A stretch of DNA of 64,000 nucleotides from Thermodesulfomicrobium sp. WS (GTDB lineage Bacteria > Desulfobacterota > Desulfovibrionia > Desulfovibrionales > Desulfomicrobiaceae): positions 496,001 to 560,000 of the forward strand of contig NZ_AP027130.1 of NCBI RefSeq assembly GCF_027925145.1, given 5' to 3'. Both the position numbers and the translations under genes were made by a program. Shown in pieces: positions 63,633 through 64,000 of this stretch (positions within the stretch are counted from its first letter, which is position 1; every line of letters begins with the position of its first letter). The notes beneath the pieces were generated by a model that had not been told where the DNA came from, searched no databases, and worked only from the letters and a program-made list of their open reading frames with translations.

Positions 63633-64000
63633 TTACTCAATGACTCGGTATTCCATCCATCCCAGTCCGAATGTAGTTTGTTTGCCTATTCGTAAAACTT
63701 CCGCTGCCGTCAATAGGGGAGTGAATTCCGTGAGGTCGCCGCGGTAGAGAATTCTGCCGGTCAGTCCGCCCAAAAGCATTTCCCGCTCTTGGCGGCTGGA
63801 GAAGCGGCGATGGTCGATCCACTCCAGCTCGTCGCGCGCGGTGGTGATGGAGGCCGCCCGCTTGGCCAGTCCGCGGTAGTCCAGGGGCGGCTCGCCTGCG
63901 CCAAAGGCGTGAAAAAGGCTGGAGACACGCCGTAAAGCACCCCGTATGAGCACGTCGAAGGGCAGCTTTCCTGCGAGATGGTTGTCCGCCTTGAGGCGTA
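63633..64000 (-). CDS. cas6: CRISPR pre-crRNA endoribonuclease Cas6 (C-terminal part)
   Basis: The gene runs off the right edge; only the last 121 or so residues are seen. They read RLKADNHLAGKLPFDVLIRG, then RRVSSLFHAFG, a LLGGLTGRILYRGD stretch and the C-terminal glycine-rich VLRIGKQTTFGLGWMEYRV, characteristic of Cas6. The enzyme cuts the array transcript within the repeat, leaving the 8-nt handle. The N-terminal catalytic residues are outside the window. It lies 30 bp before cmr1 and is first of the visible operon. Confidence 0.9.
   Translation of the reverse strand, partial: RLKADNHLAGKLPFDVLIRGALRRVSSLFHAFGAGEPPLDYRGLAKRAASITTARDELEWIDHRRFSSRQEREMLLGGLTGRILYRGDLTEFTPLLTAAEVLRIGKQTTFGLGWMEYRVIE

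Overview
The window comes from a sulfate-reducing bacterium, most likely of the Desulfovibrionales. It carries adenylylsulfate reductase (aprBA) with its menaquinol electron donor complex (qmoABC plus qmoD), the siroheme-dependent haem pathway genes (ahbB, ahbC, ahbD with hemB), and low-potential cytochrome and Fe-S genes. The DNA is GC-rich throughout, apart from an AT-richer patch at about 43.55-44.3 kb. No rRNA, tRNA or insertion sequence was recognised.

Layout. 0-8.3 kb (+): aprB-aprA, a terminator, a striking long hairpin, then qmoA-B-C-D. The aprB promoter carries a good match to a Rex operator. 8.4-12.1 kb (-): a respiratory module of octahaem cytochrome c, cytochrome b, Tat-exported Fe-S protein and a 4-TM membrane protein. 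12.2-13.7 kb (-): a PAS chemoreceptor. 13.8-18.4 kb (-): a complete branched-chain amino acid ABC transporter (livKHMGF). 18.8-22.3 kb (-): lrp-type regulator and putA. 22.4-26.9 kb (-): ahbC-hemB-ahbD-ahbB-rpe, ended by an intrinsic terminator. 27.1-29.7 kb (+): receiver/TPR protein, zinc-ribbon protein and trmFO. 29.7-33.7 kb (-): plsY, an RNB-domain ribonuclease and a stand-alone AICAR transformylase. 33.9-36.5 kb (+): a soluble MCP-like protein and an EAL phosphodiesterase.

From 36.4 kb to the right edge lies a type III-B CRISPR defence island. Reading leftward on the minus strand it holds cas6 (cut by the window edge), cmr1, cas10/cmr2 (with GGDD cyclase motif), cmr3, cmr4, cmr5, cmr6, a TPR protein, an AAA/PD-(D/E)XK protein, a CRISPR-associated primase-polymerase (CAPP), cas1, cas2 and a CARF-HEPN effector fused to a Csx16 domain. 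Then come the leader and an array of 44 repeats, transcribed leftward and trailing into eroded repeats. Beyond the array lie a sigma-like protein, an unknown protein and a Lon-type (S16) protease with no ATPase. Next are a second CARF-HEPN effector (Csx2/DxTHG) and a CARF protein with a RelE-like tail (Cami1-like).

How it may work together: Cas10-Cmr recognises RNA and makes cyclic oligoadenylate. This would switch on three CARF effectors (two HEPN RNases, one putative mRNA interferase), and the attached Csx16 domain may limit the signal. The sigma/unknown/Lon triad looks like a protease-controlled transcription switch, reminiscent in logic of CalpL-CalpT-CalpS but with no recognisable SAVED domain. 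It is the best candidate here for an undescribed system. Both the CAPP and TPR genes have their ribosome binding site inside a 12-13 bp hairpin, suggesting that this accessory block is under translational control.
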